Assembly (NCBI RefSeq): GCF_000240165.1
Contig: NC_017585.1
Location: 248,001-312,000 of the forward strand
Reading direction: 5' to 3'
DNA length: 64,000 bases
Source: Streptantibioticus cattleyicolor NRRL 8057 = DSM 46488
Lineage (GTDB): Bacteria; Actinomycetota; Actinomycetes; Streptomycetales; Streptomycetaceae
Shown here: positions 44,353-53,780 of the stretch, piece after piece
Position numbering within the stretch: the first letter of the stretch is position 1
Layout: every line of letters begins with the position of its first letter
Program-made: the position numbers and the translations under genes
Notes under the pieces: model-generated
The model's input: only the letters and a program-made list of their open reading frames with translations
Databases searched by the model: none
Told to the model about the DNA's origin: nothing

Positions 44353-46599
44353 GTGACGGACGGGATACGAAGGACGGACGGGGGCGGGGAGCGGGAACCG
44401 GGGGTGACCCGGCGCGGGTTCACCGCGCTGGCGGCCGTACCGGTGGCGTTGGCGGCCGTACCCGCGGCGGCCACCACGGCACGGGCCGACGGCGGCCGGC
44501 CGGGGGCGGAGCACAGACCGGCGGCCACCGGCCCGGCGGAGAGCGACCTCACCGATCTGCTGGATCTGCACGGGCTGCCCGGCGCAGCGCGGCCTCCCGG
44601 CAACAACCCGCTCAACGTCTTCGCCGACCTCGGCGCCTGGCACGCCTACGGCTTGCCCGCCGCCACCGACCGGGACCATCTCGGAGGCTTCACCGGGCCG
44701 CTGTACCTCGCCGAGGAATACCCCTGGTACCTGAGCCGTGCCTTCACCCGGTTCGGGCTGGCCGACGAGGGCTCGGGGAGGCCGCTGGTGTTCGCCGCGC
44801 GGGGTGCGGCGGCGCTGCGTTCCGAGCCCGGGGTGCTGCGCCAGGAGCTGACGGCGGACGGGGTGCGCGTCACGCTCGACCTGCGCTTCGCCGGCAACCG
44901 TACCGCGCTGGTCACCGCCGTCGTACGCAACGTGTCCGGCACCGCGCTCAGGCTGCGCGCCCGGTGGTCCGGGGAGTTGCTGCGCCATGACACCGAGCCG
45001 GTGCGCAGCGCGCCACGGCTGCGCCGGACGGCGACCGGGGTGGCGGTGGACTTCGCCCGGGTGCGGGAGTTCGCCTCGTTCCTGACGACGGATCAGACGC
45101 GGTTCGAGGTGACGCACGCCACGCCGGTCGTCACCGAGGTGCGCGGCGACGGCTACACCACCACCGCCGTCCACGCCGAGCTGCTGCGGCCGGGCGCCAC
45201 GGTGCGGTACGTCTGGGCCGAGTCGTACACCTTCACCGAGGCCGAACGGCGGGCCGCGCACCCCGTGGTGGCCGCCGCGCTGCGCCGCCCGGAGGAGATC
45301 ACCGACGCCACCACGCGGCGCTGGCAGGGGTATCTGGACCGGGCATTGCGCGGGGTCCCGGCGCGACTGCGCCGTCCGGCGGCCAAGGCGGTGCAGACCC
45401 TGGTGACCAACTGGCGCGGTCCGGCGGGGCGGTTGCGTTCGGACGGCATCACGCCGTCGATCACCAACCGCGACTTCGCGGGCGGTCTGTGGGCGTGGGA
45501 CTCCTGGAAGGAGGCGGTCGGCACCGCGCTCTTCGACCCGGCGCTGGCGGCCTCGTCGATCCAGGCGCTCTTCGACCACCAGATCACCCCGGACTCCCCC
45601 GTCCGCCCGCGGGACGCCGGGATGATCCCGGACGCCGTCTTCTACAACGACCCCGCGCAGGGCGGGCTCAACTGGAACGAACGCAACTCCAAGCCCCCGC
45701 TGGCCGCCTGGGCGGTGTGGACGGTGTACGAACGCGGCGCCGGCCGTGACTTCCTGCACCGGATGTACCCCAAGCTCACCGCGTACCACGCCTGGTGGTA
45801 CCGGAACCGCGACCACGCCCGCGACGGCCTCGCGCAGTACGGCGCCACCGTCGACCCGGCCAACGACAGCACGGCGCAGCGCCGGCTCGCCGCGGCCTGG
45901 GAGAGCGGCATGGACAACGCCCCGCGTTTCGACCACAGCGCGGTGCTGGCCAACACCGACCGCGCGGGGCGCGTCGTGGGCTGGTCGCTGGACCAGGAGT
46001 CGGTGGACCTCAACAGCTACCTGTACGCGGAGAAGACCGTACTGGCCGAGATGGCAAGGGAGTTGGGGCGGCCCTCGGACGCGGTGCGGTACCGCCGGGA
46101 GGCGGAGTCGCTGCGCGACCGGGTCCGGGAACGCTGTTACGACCCGGGTACCGGTTTCTTCTACGACGCGGCGCTGCGGGACGGCCGGCCCCGTACCGCC
46201 CCGGGCAAGGGGATCGAGGGCGCGATCCCGTTGTGGGCCGGGGTGGCCACCGGACGGCAGGCCGCCGCGGTACGCAGCGCGCTGACCGATCCCGCGCGGT
46301 TCGGCACGTACCTTCCGTTGCCGACCGTGTCCCGGGACAGCCCGGCGTTCGACCCGACCGGCTACTGGCGCGGTCTGGTCTGGCTGGACCAGGCGTACTT
46401 CGCCATCGAGGGCCTGCGCCGCTACGGCTACCACCGGGACGCCGACGCGACGGCCGAGCGGTTGCTCTCCCGCGCCGCCGGGCTCCTCGGTGACGCCCCG
46501 ATCCGGGAGAACTACCACCCGTTGACCGGTGGCGGGGAGAACTCCGCCAACTTCTCCTGGTCGGCCGCGGCCTTGCTGGAGCTGGTGCGTCGGGGCTGA
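44353..46599 (+). CDS. Tat-exported glycoside hydrolase, GH63-like (alpha/alpha)6 toroid
   Basis: Exported enzyme of 748 residues. The N-terminus has the twin-arginine motif TRRGFTALAAVPVALAAVPA, and AAATTARA would be the cut. Mature domains are an N-terminal beta-sandwich (about 80-320) and a C-terminal helical toroid (about 340-740) with FAGGLWAWDSWKEAVGTALF, GMIPDAVFYND, WNERNSKPPLAAWAVWTVYE, YWRGLVWLDQAYFAIEGL and ENYHPLTGGGENSANFSWS. These match the GH63/trehalase-like group, in which the aspartate of WDSWK is a catalytic candidate. The GTG at 44353 has AGGAG seven bases upstream; a longer frame is open. It ends just before a perfect terminator hairpin. An alpha-glucoside or related glycan is the likely substrate. 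Confidence 0.88.
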   Translation: MTDGIRRTDGGGEREPGVTRRGFTALAAVPVALAAVPAAATTARADGGRPGAEHRPAATGPAESDLTDLLDLHGLPGAARPPGNNPLNVFADLGAWHAYGLPAATDRDHLGGFTGPLYLAEEYPWYLSRAFTRFGLADEGSGRPLVFAARGAAALRSEPGVLRQELTADGVRVTLDLRFAGNRTALVTAVVRNVSGTALRLRARWSGELLRHDTEPVRSAPRLRRTATGVAVDFARVREFASFLTTDQTRFEVTHATPVVTEVRGDGYTTTAVHAELLRPGATVRYVWAESYTFTEAERRAAHPVVAAALRRPEEITDATTRRWQGYLDRALRGVPARLRRPAAKAVQTLVTNWRGPAGRLRSDGITPSITNRDFAGGLWAWDSWKEAVGTALFDPALAASSIQALFDHQITPDSPVRPRDAGMIPDAVFYNDPAQGGLNWNERNSKPPLAAWAVWTVYERGAGRDFLHRMYPKLTAYHAWWYRNRDHARDGLAQYGATVDPANDSTAQRRLAAAWESGMDNAPRFDHSAVLANTDRAGRVVGWSLDQESVDLNSYLYAEKTVLAEMARELGRPSDAVRYRREAESLRDRVRERCYDPGTGFFYDAALRDGRPRTAPGKGIEGAIPLWAGVATGRQAAAVRSALTDPARFGTYLPLPTVSRDSPAFDPTGYWRGLVWLDQAYFAIEGLRRYGYHRDADATAERLLSRAAGLLGDAPIRENYHPLTGGGENSANFSWSAAALLELVRRG

Positions 46600-46600
46600 G

Positions 46601-46640
46601 CCCGCGCGGCGGCCCGGTCGGTGCCGGGCCGCCGCGCGGG
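46601..46640. terminator. Bidirectional terminator between the glycosidase and pls
   Basis: A perfect 17-pair stem (CCCGCGCGGCGGCCCGG with its complement) and a six-base loop TCGGTG occupy nearly the whole gap between two convergent genes. It has no T-tract but is the strongest hairpin in the window and suits termination from both sides. Confidence 0.8.
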
Positions 46641-46654
46641 GACGGGGTGGCGCC

Positions 46655-49600
46655 TCAGACGGCGCCGGGGGTGCGGTCGGCGTCGGCCGGCCCGGTCGTC
46701 CAGGCGGCCACCGGGTTGCCGAGCCACCGGGTGTCGGCCGGCAGCCGTTCGCCCCGCATCACCAGCGAGGCCGGGCCCACCACCGTGCCGTCCGCCACCG
46801 TGGTGGCCGGCAGCGCGATGGAGTGCGGGCCGAGCGTGGCGCCCCGGCCGAGGTGGACGGCGTCCACCCGCATCAGGCGGTCGTGGAACAGGTGGGTCTG
46901 GAGCACGCAGCCCCGGTTGACGCTCGCCCCGTCGTCCAGCCGCACCAGGTCGGTCTCCGGCAGCCAGTGGCTGTCGCACCACACGCCGCGTCCGATCCGC
47001 GCGCCGAGGGTGCGCAGCCACGCGTTGAGCAGCGGGGTGCCGATGACGGCGGAGCCCAGCCACGGCATGGCGACCTCCTCGACGAAGGTGTCGTACAGCT
47101 CGTTGCGCCACACGAACGAGCTCCACAACGGGTGCTCGGCGGCCCGGAACCGGCCCACCAGCAGCCACTTGGCGGCCGTGGTGAGCAGGCAGGCCACCAC
47201 TCCGGCGGCGAACAGGATCACCCCGGCGAGCAGCCCGGCCGCGGTCCAGCCGTCGGCGTCGACCACATCCTGCAACGCGGCGAACGAGACGTCGGCGAGC
47301 AGGACGGTGCACAACACCGGGACGACGCGGCACAGTTCGACCGCGGCGCGGGCGGCGACCAGCCGGCGGGGCGGGTCGTAGGTGCGGCTCGGGTCGCCGC
47401 CGTCGGCCTTGCGGGGCACCGGCAGGGTGGGGCGGCCCAGCCACGAGCCACCCGGCTCGGCGTGTGCGGGGGCGTCCGACAAGACACCGACCAGGGCGTT
47501 GTCGGGCAGGGCGCGGTCGGGGCCGACGATGCCGGAGTTGCCGACGAACGCCCGCTCGCCGATCGCGGAGCGGCCCAGCCGCAGCCAGCCGCCGCGCACC
47601 TCGAAGGGGGCCACCAGGGTGTCGTCGGCGAGGAAGGCACCGTCGTCCACCGTGGTCAGCCCCGGCAGCGCCAGCACGGTGGAGATCTCGGCGCGGCGTC
47701 CCACCCGCGCGCCGAGCGCCCGCATCCAGGTGGGCGTCAACAGGCTGGCGTAGAGCGGGAAGAGCGAGCCGCGCGCCTGGTCCATCAGCCGGGTGACCAC
47801 CCAGGCGCACCACGCGGCGCGGCCGTCGGCCGGGTGGTGTCCGGGGGTCAGGCCGCGTCCCACGATCCGTACCGTCAGCGCCAGCAGACCGGCGTAGCAC
47901 ACCAGGGACAGCAGGGTCAGCGGCACCGCGGTCCACAACAGGACGGTGACGAGCCCACCGAGTGTGGTGGTCTCCCTGGCGAGCCACCACAGCACCGCGA
48001 GCGCGGGCACGGCGGCGAGCAGCGGCAGCGCGTTGAAGCCGAGCAGCGCGGCGCCGTACGCGGCGTGCCAGCGGCGCGAGTCGGCGGTACGCGGCTTCGG
48101 CCAGGTGTGGTCGGCGGTGTCCTGGTCGGGGCGGGCCGGGCTGCCGGTCCACCGCTCGCCGTCGGGCACCTCGCCGGTGACGGCGGCACCCGGCGCGATG
48201 TCGGCGCCGGCGCCGACCCGGGCGCCGGGCAGCAGCGTGGCGCGGGTGGCGACGCGGGCGCCGGGGCCGAGCCGGACCGGGCCGAGCCGCAACTGGTCGC
48301 CGTCGAGCCAGTGCCCGGACGCGTCGGCCTCGGGTTCCAGCACGCAGCCGTCGCCGAACTCCGCCATGCCGGTCACCGGCGGCATGGCGTGCAGCACCAC
48401 GCCGCGTCCGACCCGGCATCCCAGCAGCTTGGCGTAGAGCCGTGCCCAGGGCGTGCCGAGCAGCGAGGGCACGCCGAAGGCGGCCACGACGCGTTCGGCG
48501 GTCCACACCCGCAGGTGGACCCGGCCGCCGCGCGGGTGGCTGCCCGGGCGGATCCCCCGGGTGAGCAGCCGGGCCGCGCCCGCGCCGATGAGCAGCCGGG
48601 CGGGCGCGCTGGACAGCGCCAGCCATCCCGCGCCGATCGCCCACCAGGACGCGTGGGGTGCCCAGCGCACCGGTCCGACCAGGTCGTCCATGGCCGCCAC
48701 GGCCAGCAGCCAGCGGATCCCGGTCACGGTGAAGAGCACGAGGAGCACGAGGAACTGCACGACGCCGGTGCGGCGCGGGACCGGGCGCACCTCGCGCCGG
48801 GCGGTGCCGGAGTCGGCGAACTCGTCGAGGCGGGCGGCGAGTTCGGTCAGCGTGGGGTGGCGGTAGACGTCGGCCACCGACACCTCGGGGAACCGTTCCC
48901 GCAGTACGGTGACGAGCCGGGCCGCCGCCAGGCTCGATCCGCCCAGCGCGAAGAAGTCGGCCCCGGCGTCCACCGGGACGCCCAGCACGTCCTGCCAGCG
49001 TCCGGCGAGCCATCCGGCGGTACCCGTCGGCGCCTCGCCCGCGTCGGCCGGCCGTTCCTGGGTCGGCAGTGGCCAGGGCAGGGCGGCCCGGTCGACCTTC
49101 CCGGAGGTGCGTACCGGCAGCCGGTCGACCACGGTCAGTACGGGGACGAGGGCCTGCGGCAGGGCGTCGAGGAGCCGGTGCCGCAAGGCCGCCAGGTCCA
49201 GCGGCCCGTCCTCGGCGACCAGGTAACCGACGAGCACCTGGCCGCCGGCCGGGCTCTGCCGTACCGCCGCGGCTGCCGCGCGGACCCCCGGCAGCGCGCT
49301 CAACGCCGCGTCGACCTCCCCCAGTTCGATCCGGCGCCCCGCCAGCTTCACCTGCTCGTCCGCACGTCCGGCGAAGACCAGACCCGCCCGCTCCGCCCGC
49401 ACCAGATCACCACTGCGGTACACCCGACGCCCCGGAAACACCGGATGCGCACCGAACTTCTCCGCATCCTTGACCGCGTCCAGATAACGAGCCGTCCCCA
49501 CCCCCGCGATCAACAACTCACCCGTCCCACCCCACGCCACCGCACGGCCACGGGCGTCGACGACCGCCACCTCCCACCCCGCCAGCGGCACCCCGATCCG

Positions 49601-50581
49601 CACCGGCTCACCCGGCACCAGCCGCGCCGCCAACGCCACCACCGTGGTCTCCGTCGGACCATAGGTGTTCCACATCTCCCGCCCCGCACCCAGCCGCTCC
49701 ACCAGCTCAGCCGGACACGCCTCACCCCCCACGATCAGCAACCGCACCCGCGCCAACGCCTCCACCGGCCACAACGCCGCCAGCGTCGGCACCGTGGAGA
49801 CCACCGTCACCCCACGCTCCACCAGCCACGGACCCAAGTCAGCCCCCGCCCGCACCACCTCCCGCGGCGCCGGCACCAGACACCCCCCGTGCCGCCACGC
49901 CAGCCACATCTCCTCACACGACGCATCGAACGCCACCGACAACCCCGCCAGCACCCGGTCCCCCGGACCCAACGGCCGCTCCCGGCAGAACAACCCCGCC
50001 TCCGCGTCCACGAACGCCGCCGCCGACCGATGACCGACCGCCACCCCCTTCGGCCGCCCCGTCGTCCCCGACGTGAAGATCACCCACGCGTCATCCCCCG
50101 GACCCGGACCACGCTCCACACCCCCCACCGCCACCTCCGGACGGAGGTGTACCGCGAGGCCCGCTCCGACGACGGCGCAGACCCGCGCGTCCGTCCAGAT
50201 CATCTCGGCCCGCTCGTCGGGGTCGTCGGCGTCCACCGGGACGTAGGCGGCGCCGGCGTGCAGCACGCCGAGCACGGCCACGTACAGATCGGCGGTGCCG
50301 GACGGGACGCGTATCCCGACCCGGTCACCGGGACCGATGCCGTGCGAGCGGAGTTTGCCGGCGAACGCGGTGACGTCGGCGAGCAGGGCACGGTAGGAGA
50401 GCACGACGGTTCCGTCGTCCACCGCGGGCGCCTCGGGGTGGGCGGCCACGGTGGCCGCCAGGATGTCGACGAGCGTCCGAGGGGGCGCCGGGGGTTCCGC
50501 GGGCCAGACCGCTCCCGCGGATAGGGTCGCCGCCGCGAGGTCCGGGGCCGACGGGCTCCGGAGGGTCGGTTGAACTGTCAA
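46655..50581 (-). CDS. pls: Pls/PosA-type membrane non-ribosomal peptide polymer synthetase
   Basis: Single-module polymer synthetase of about 1308 residues, close to the length known for epsilon-poly-L-lysine synthetase. An N-terminal adenylation domain (about 25-500) has FTSGTTGRPKGVAVGHRS, the aspartate-containing VAFDASCEEMWLAWRHGG, and EMWNTYGPTETTVV. A carrier domain follows with FFALGGSSLAAARLV. The C-terminal half has six hydrophobic segments, arranged in three pairs, and three intervening left-handed-beta-helix-type domains. This is the organisation of Pls, where the C-terminal domains join substrate residues into a homopolymer at the membrane. I prefer TTG at 50581 since AGGAG lies six bases upstream; the ATG at 50599 lacks one. 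The monomer cannot be set by eye; lysine is the leading guess. Confidence 0.9.
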   Translation of the reverse strand: MTVQPTLRSPSAPDLAAATLSAGAVWPAEPPAPPRTLVDILAATVAAHPEAPAVDDGTVVLSYRALLADVTAFAGKLRSHGIGPGDRVGIRVPSGTADLYVAVLGVLHAGAAYVPVDADDPDERAEMIWTDARVCAVVGAGLAVHLRPEVAVGGVERGPGPGDDAWVIFTSGTTGRPKGVAVGHRSAAAFVDAEAGLFCRERPLGPGDRVLAGLSVAFDASCEEMWLAWRHGGCLVPAPREVVRAGADLGPWLVERGVTVVSTVPTLAALWPVEALARVRLLIVGGEACPAELVERLGAGREMWNTYGPTETTVVALAARLVPGEPVRIGVPLAGWEVAVVDARGRAVAWGGTGELLIAGVGTARYLDAVKDAEKFGAHPVFPGRRVYRSGDLVRAERAGLVFAGRADEQVKLAGRRIELGEVDAALSALPGVRAAAAAVRQSPAGGQVLVGYLVAEDGPLDLAALRHRLLDALPQALVPVLTVVDRLPVRTSGKVDRAALPWPLPTQERPADAGEAPTGTAGWLAGRWQDVLGVPVDAGADFFALGGSSLAAARLVTVLRERFPEVSVADVYRHPTLTELAARLDEFADSGTARREVRPVPRRTGVVQFLVLLVLFTVTGIRWLLAVAAMDDLVGPVRWAPHASWWAIGAGWLALSSAPARLLIGAGAARLLTRGIRPGSHPRGGRVHLRVWTAERVVAAFGVPSLLGTPWARLYAKLLGCRVGRGVVLHAMPPVTGMAEFGDGCVLEPEADASGHWLDGDQLRLGPVRLGPGARVATRATLLPGARVGAGADIAPGAAVTGEVPDGERWTGSPARPDQDTADHTWPKPRTADSRRWHAAYGAALLGFNALPLLAAVPALAVLWWLARETTTLGGLVTVLLWTAVPLTLLSLVCYAGLLALTVRIVGRGLTPGHHPADGRAAWCAWVVTRLMDQARGSLFPLYASLLTPTWMRALGARVGRRAEISTVLALPGLTTVDDGAFLADDTLVAPFEVRGGWLRLGRSAIGERAFVGNSGIVGPDRALPDNALVGVLSDAPAHAEPGGSWLGRPTLPVPRKADGGDPSRTYDPPRRLVAARAAVELCRVVPVLCTVLLADVSFAALQDVVDADGWTAAGLLAGVILFAAGVVACLLTTAAKWLLVGRFRAAEHPLWSSFVWRNELYDTFVEEVAMPWLGSAVIGTPLLNAWLRTLGARIGRGVWCDSHWLPETDLVRLDDGASVNRGCVLQTHLFHDRLMRVDAVHLGRGATLGPHSIALPATTVADGTVVGPASLVMRGERLPADTRWLGNPVAAWTTGPADADRTPGAV

Positions 50582-50697
50582 GGCCGTCTCCTGATTCATC
50601 GCCCGCCGGGTGTGGCGGGCACTTGCTCTGGTGGAGACGCGCCCCGGGGCCGTTTCGTCAGCGACAGTTGCGCAAACGATGAACCAAGTCTTCGGAA

Positions 50698-50733
50698 TAT
50701 TTTACAAAATACTCATGAAAAGCCGCTTAAGCG
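50698..50733. promoter_or_regulatory. AT-rich control region with two palindromes between pls and the SDR gene
   Basis: TATTTT-AC-AAAATA (50698-50711) and CGCTTAAGCG (50724-50733) are perfect inverted repeats in the 342-bp gap between the divergent pls and SDR genes. The surrounding 50690-50760 is much more AT-rich than the genome. Promoter and operator function for one or both genes is likely; no regulator is assigned. Confidence 0.5.
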
Positions 50734-50923
50734 AACTCATGTCGATAAAACGGTGACACGAAGTCAACGCGCGCGTTGCCGAAGAGTGGCACACGTCACC
50801 ATCACCGCGTGCCGGGGGCCCGGCGGTGAGCCACCGTCGGCGGAGCCGGGATGATGGTGCACGACCATTGTCACCATCCGGCCCGGGCGTGCGCGCGGCG
50901 GGCCGTCGAGTCGGGAGCGTGTT

Positions 50924-51763
50924 GTGAAGAGCCTGGAGGGGAAGGTCGCCGTCGTCACCGGGGCGACGAGCGGTATCGGAGCCCGGATCGCCGAGCTGTT
51001 CGTCGCCGAGGGCGCCCGGGTCGTCCTGGCCGGGCGCCGGGAACGCGAAGGGGAGGAACGCGCCGCCGCGTTGGGCTCGTCGGCGAGCTTCGTGCGCTGC
51101 GACGTCTCCGTGGAGGCCGACGTCGAAGCGCTCGTGGGCCACGCGGTCGAACGCCACGGACGGCTCGACGTGATGGTCAACAACGCCGGCGGCCCGGGGA
51201 ACATGGCGTCGGTGACCGACTTCGACGCGGAGGTCTTCGCCCGGACGTTGTCGGTGCACGTCACCGGCGTGATGCTGGGCATCAAGCACGCCGGGCGGCA
51301 GATGGTGGCCCAGGGTTCTGGGAGCATCGTCAACGTGGCCAGCCTCGCCGGGAAGATCGCCGGCTGGTCCGGGCTCGACTACTCCACGGCGAAGGCCGCG
51401 GTGCTCCATCTCACCCGGTGCGCCGCGATCGACCTGGGTGAACACGGGGTGCGGGTCAACAGCGTCTCCCCCGGCTTCGTCCCCACCGGCATCTTCGCCA
51501 AGGGCGCCGGGGTCGAGGCGTCCGCCGCCGACGCCTCCGCCGACTCCGCCGTGGCCGTCTTCGAGACGCTGATGAAGGACAGTCAGCCGATCTTCCGGAC
51601 CATCTCCACCGACGACATCGCCGCCGCCGCGCTGTGGTTCGCCTCCGACGCCAGCCGGCTCGTCACCGGACAGGACGTCGGGGTCGACGGCGGCGTCTCG
51701 GCCGGCCGCCCCGCGTCCGTCTCCCGCGCCGACCGCGAACGCATCCGGGGCCTGCTCTCCTGA
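50924..51763 (+). CDS. Short-chain dehydrogenase/reductase
   Basis: Classical SDR of 279 residues. The cofactor loop is AVVTGATSGIGARIAELFV, the second motif VMVNNAGGPGN, catalytic serine in NVASLAGKIAG and YSTAKAAVLHL for the tyrosine/lysine pair. The C-terminus VTGQDVGVDGGVSAG is of the FabG type, followed by a further 20 residues. GTG start at 50924. It is divergent from pls but nothing in the sequence ties its function to polymer synthesis. Substrate unknown. Confidence 0.92.
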   Translation: MKSLEGKVAVVTGATSGIGARIAELFVAEGARVVLAGRREREGEERAAALGSSASFVRCDVSVEADVEALVGHAVERHGRLDVMVNNAGGPGNMASVTDFDAEVFARTLSVHVTGVMLGIKHAGRQMVAQGSGSIVNVASLAGKIAGWSGLDYSTAKAAVLHLTRCAAIDLGEHGVRVNSVSPGFVPTGIFAKGAGVEASAADASADSAVAVFETLMKDSQPIFRTISTDDIAAAALWFASDASRLVTGQDVGVDGGVSAGRPASVSRADRERIRGLLS

Positions 51764-51859
51764 GCCGGCCCCCGCGGAACCCGGCGGCCGTCACCCGACC
51801 CGCCGCCGGGAACCTTCGCGGCCGTACCGCGGTCCTTCAGACGAGTGGAACGGAGCCCC

Positions 51860-52522
51860 GTGCGGGTGGACAGTGAAGGCGGACCGGTGCGGCGGATGGC
51901 ACGGGGTGCGAGGCGGTTGTGGGGTACGGGGGCGTACGTGGTGGCGCTGGTGGTGACCGCCTGCTGGCTGGCGGGGCAGCCGGCCGCCGAACGGGCCCGT
52001 TTCGTCCGCCACAACAGCAGCAACGTGCACCACATCGACGTCGGCAAGTGGTGGACGCTGTTCACCAGCGGGCTCGTGGTGGACGGCGTTCCGGTGGTGG
52101 TCGGCATCGGCGCGGTCGCCGCCGTGCTGGGCTGCGCGGAGTGGCGCTGGGGCACGGCGCGGGCCCTTGGTGTGTTCCTCTACGGGCATCTGGCGGCGAC
52201 ACTGCTCACCGAGGGCACGTTGTGGGTGGCGCACGCGACGCGGGTGTTGCACGTGCCGACCCGGGCCCGGGACGTGGGCATCAGCTACGGCCTGGTCACC
52301 ACGGGCGCCTGTCTGCTCGCGCTGGCCGGCGGCCGGCTGCGGCGTCACGCGCTGCCGCTGCTGGCCGTCGCGCTGGCGGTGGCCTGCGCCGTCGACCAGG
52401 CGCTCGCGGACGCCGGGCATCTGATCTCCGTCGGCCTCGGCGTCCTGGCCGCCGGCACGCCCTGGCTGCGCGACCGCGCGGCGGCTCACTCGGGCCGGGT
52501 GGCCGCGCCACGGTGGCGGTAG
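51860..52522 (+). CDS. Rhomboid-like integral membrane protein
   Basis: A 220-residue membrane protein with about six hydrophobic segments (AYVVALVVTACWLAGQ; VVVGIGAVAAVLGCAEWRWG; GVFLYGHLAATLLTEGTLW; GLVTTGACLLALAGG; LPLLAVALAVACAVDQAL; LISVGLGVLAAGTPWL). The central NVHHIDVGKWWTLFTSGLV is typical of actinobacterial rhomboid-like proteins, but the GxS catalytic serine of active rhomboids is not obvious, so proteolysis is unproven. GTG at 51860 follows GGAG by four bases; a GTG at 51845 is also possible. It is convergent with narI, overlapping its end by 37 bp. Confidence 0.8.
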   Translation: MRVDSEGGPVRRMARGARRLWGTGAYVVALVVTACWLAGQPAAERARFVRHNSSNVHHIDVGKWWTLFTSGLVVDGVPVVVGIGAVAAVLGCAEWRWGTARALGVFLYGHLAATLLTEGTLWVAHATRVLHVPTRARDVGISYGLVTTGACLLALAGGRLRRHALPLLAVALAVACAVDQALADAGHLISVGLGVLAAGTPWLRDRAAAHSGRVAAPRWR

Positions 52523-53181
52523 ACCACGTACGGGCGCACCAGGTAGCCGATCGGGGCGGCGAAGGCGTGGACGAGGCGGCTGAACGGCCACAGGGTGAAC
52601 AGCGCCATGCCGAGCAGCGCGTGGAGCTGGTAGGTGAGCGGGGCGCCGGTCATGGCGGCCACGTCGGGGTCGAGGGTGAACAGGCTGCGGAACCACACGG
52701 CGACCCCGGTGCGGTAGTCGTACGCGCTGGTCGAGGTGGTGACCAGGGTGGTGACGAGCCCGGCGAGCAGCGCGGCGGCCAGCACCGGATACATCACGCG
52801 GTCGCTGCGTGAGGTGGCGGCCCGCACCGCCGGTACCCGCAGCCGGCGCCAGCACAGCACGGCGAGCCCGGCGGTGGCCGCGCAGCCCGCGAGACCGCCC
52901 ACCACCAGGGCGTTGGCGTGGTAGAAGGATTCGGACACGTGCAGCCGGCGGGTGAGGTCCTCGGGGACGACCAGGCCGACGACGTGTCCGCCGATGACGA
53001 AGAGCAGTCCGATGTGGAAGAGCGGTGAGCCGACGCGCAGCAGCCGGCTCTCGTGGAGTTGGCTGGAGCGGGTGGTGAAGCCGAAGCGGTCGTAGTGGTA
53101 GCGCCAGGCGCTGCCCGCGATCAGGGTGCCGGCGCACAGGTAGGGCAGGACGGCCCACAAGGTGATGTGCAGGTGTGTCAC
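52486..53181 (-). CDS. narI: Respiratory nitrate reductase, gamma (cytochrome b) subunit
   Basis: Membrane subunit of 231 residues that oxidises quinol and passes electrons through two b-haems to NarH. Five hydrophobic segments are seen, with haem-ligand histidines in FHIGLLFVIGGHVVG near the start and in LHALLGMALFTLWPFSRLVH near the end. It is the last gene of the operon; its GTG overlaps the narJ stop by 4 bp. The C-terminus overlaps the convergent rhomboid-like gene. Complete length for NarI. Confidence 0.96.
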   Translation of the reverse strand: MTHLHITLWAVLPYLCAGTLIAGSAWRYHYDRFGFTTRSSQLHESRLLRVGSPLFHIGLLFVIGGHVVGLVVPEDLTRRLHVSESFYHANALVVGGLAGCAATAGLAVLCWRRLRVPAVRAATSRSDRVMYPVLAAALLAGLVTTLVTTSTSAYDYRTGVAVWFRSLFTLDPDVAAMTGAPLTYQLHALLGMALFTLWPFSRLVHAFAAPIGYLVRPYVVYRHRGAATRPE

Positions 53182-53780
53182 GGTCGGGTGTCCTCGCGCG
53201 TGCGATGGGTGGGGAACGGTTCCAGGCCGACGAGTTCGGTGCCGGGCGGGGTGACGGTGGCCGGGACGGCGGCGGCGCGCCGGCCGGGCAGGGTGGCGCG
53301 GACGGCGTCGAGCACGTGGGTGTAGGGGGTGCCGTGGCGTTCCAGGCCGGTGCGCAGGGCGTCGACGGCGGCGCGGTGGTCGAGCAGCAGGCGGCTGCCG
53401 GGCCGGGGGCAGCGGGCCGCGAACTCCAGCATCATCGGCAGGAAGTCGGGGAGTTCGGCCGGGTCGGGGAGCCAGCCGTGGGCGCGGTAGGTCTCCTTCA
53501 GCCGGGCCAGGGAGGCGCCACGGCGCCGGGTGTCGCCGTCGGTGTAGTAGGTCAGGTGCAGGGTGCGGCGGCGGCTGCGGTCGAAGACGGCGACGTAGTC
53601 CCGCGCCGCCCGCAGCGGCGGCAGCGGCGCCGCGTGGTGGCAGAAGGCGAGCAGGTGGCGGGTGGCCGGGTCGCCGGACGCGGTGAGGTGGGTGGTGACC
53701 AGGCGCAGCCGGTGCGGCCAGTCGTGGTCGGGGTAGCGCAGCAGCAGCGAGGCCGCCTGGTGGACGGCGGCGGTGTTCAC
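53178..53780 (-). CDS. narJ: Nitrate reductase molybdenum cofactor assembly chaperone
   Basis: TorD/NarJ-family chaperone of 200 residues that binds apo-NarG and allows insertion of the molybdenum cofactor and membrane docking. The sequence is helical; the family region YVAVFDRSRRRTLHLTYYTD and the LPDFLPMMLEFA helix are recognisable. GTG start at 53780 overlaps the narH stop, and its own stop overlaps the narI start, so translation of narH, narJ and narI is coupled. Cytosolic, not part of the final enzyme. Confidence 0.94.
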   Translation of the reverse strand: MNTAAVHQAASLLLRYPDHDWPHRLRLVTTHLTASGDPATRHLLAFCHHAAPLPPLRAARDYVAVFDRSRRRTLHLTYYTDGDTRRRGASLARLKETYRAHGWLPDPAELPDFLPMMLEFAARCPRPGSRLLLDHRAAVDALRTGLERHGTPYTHVLDAVRATLPGRRAAAVPATVTPPGTELVGLEPFPTHRTREDTRP

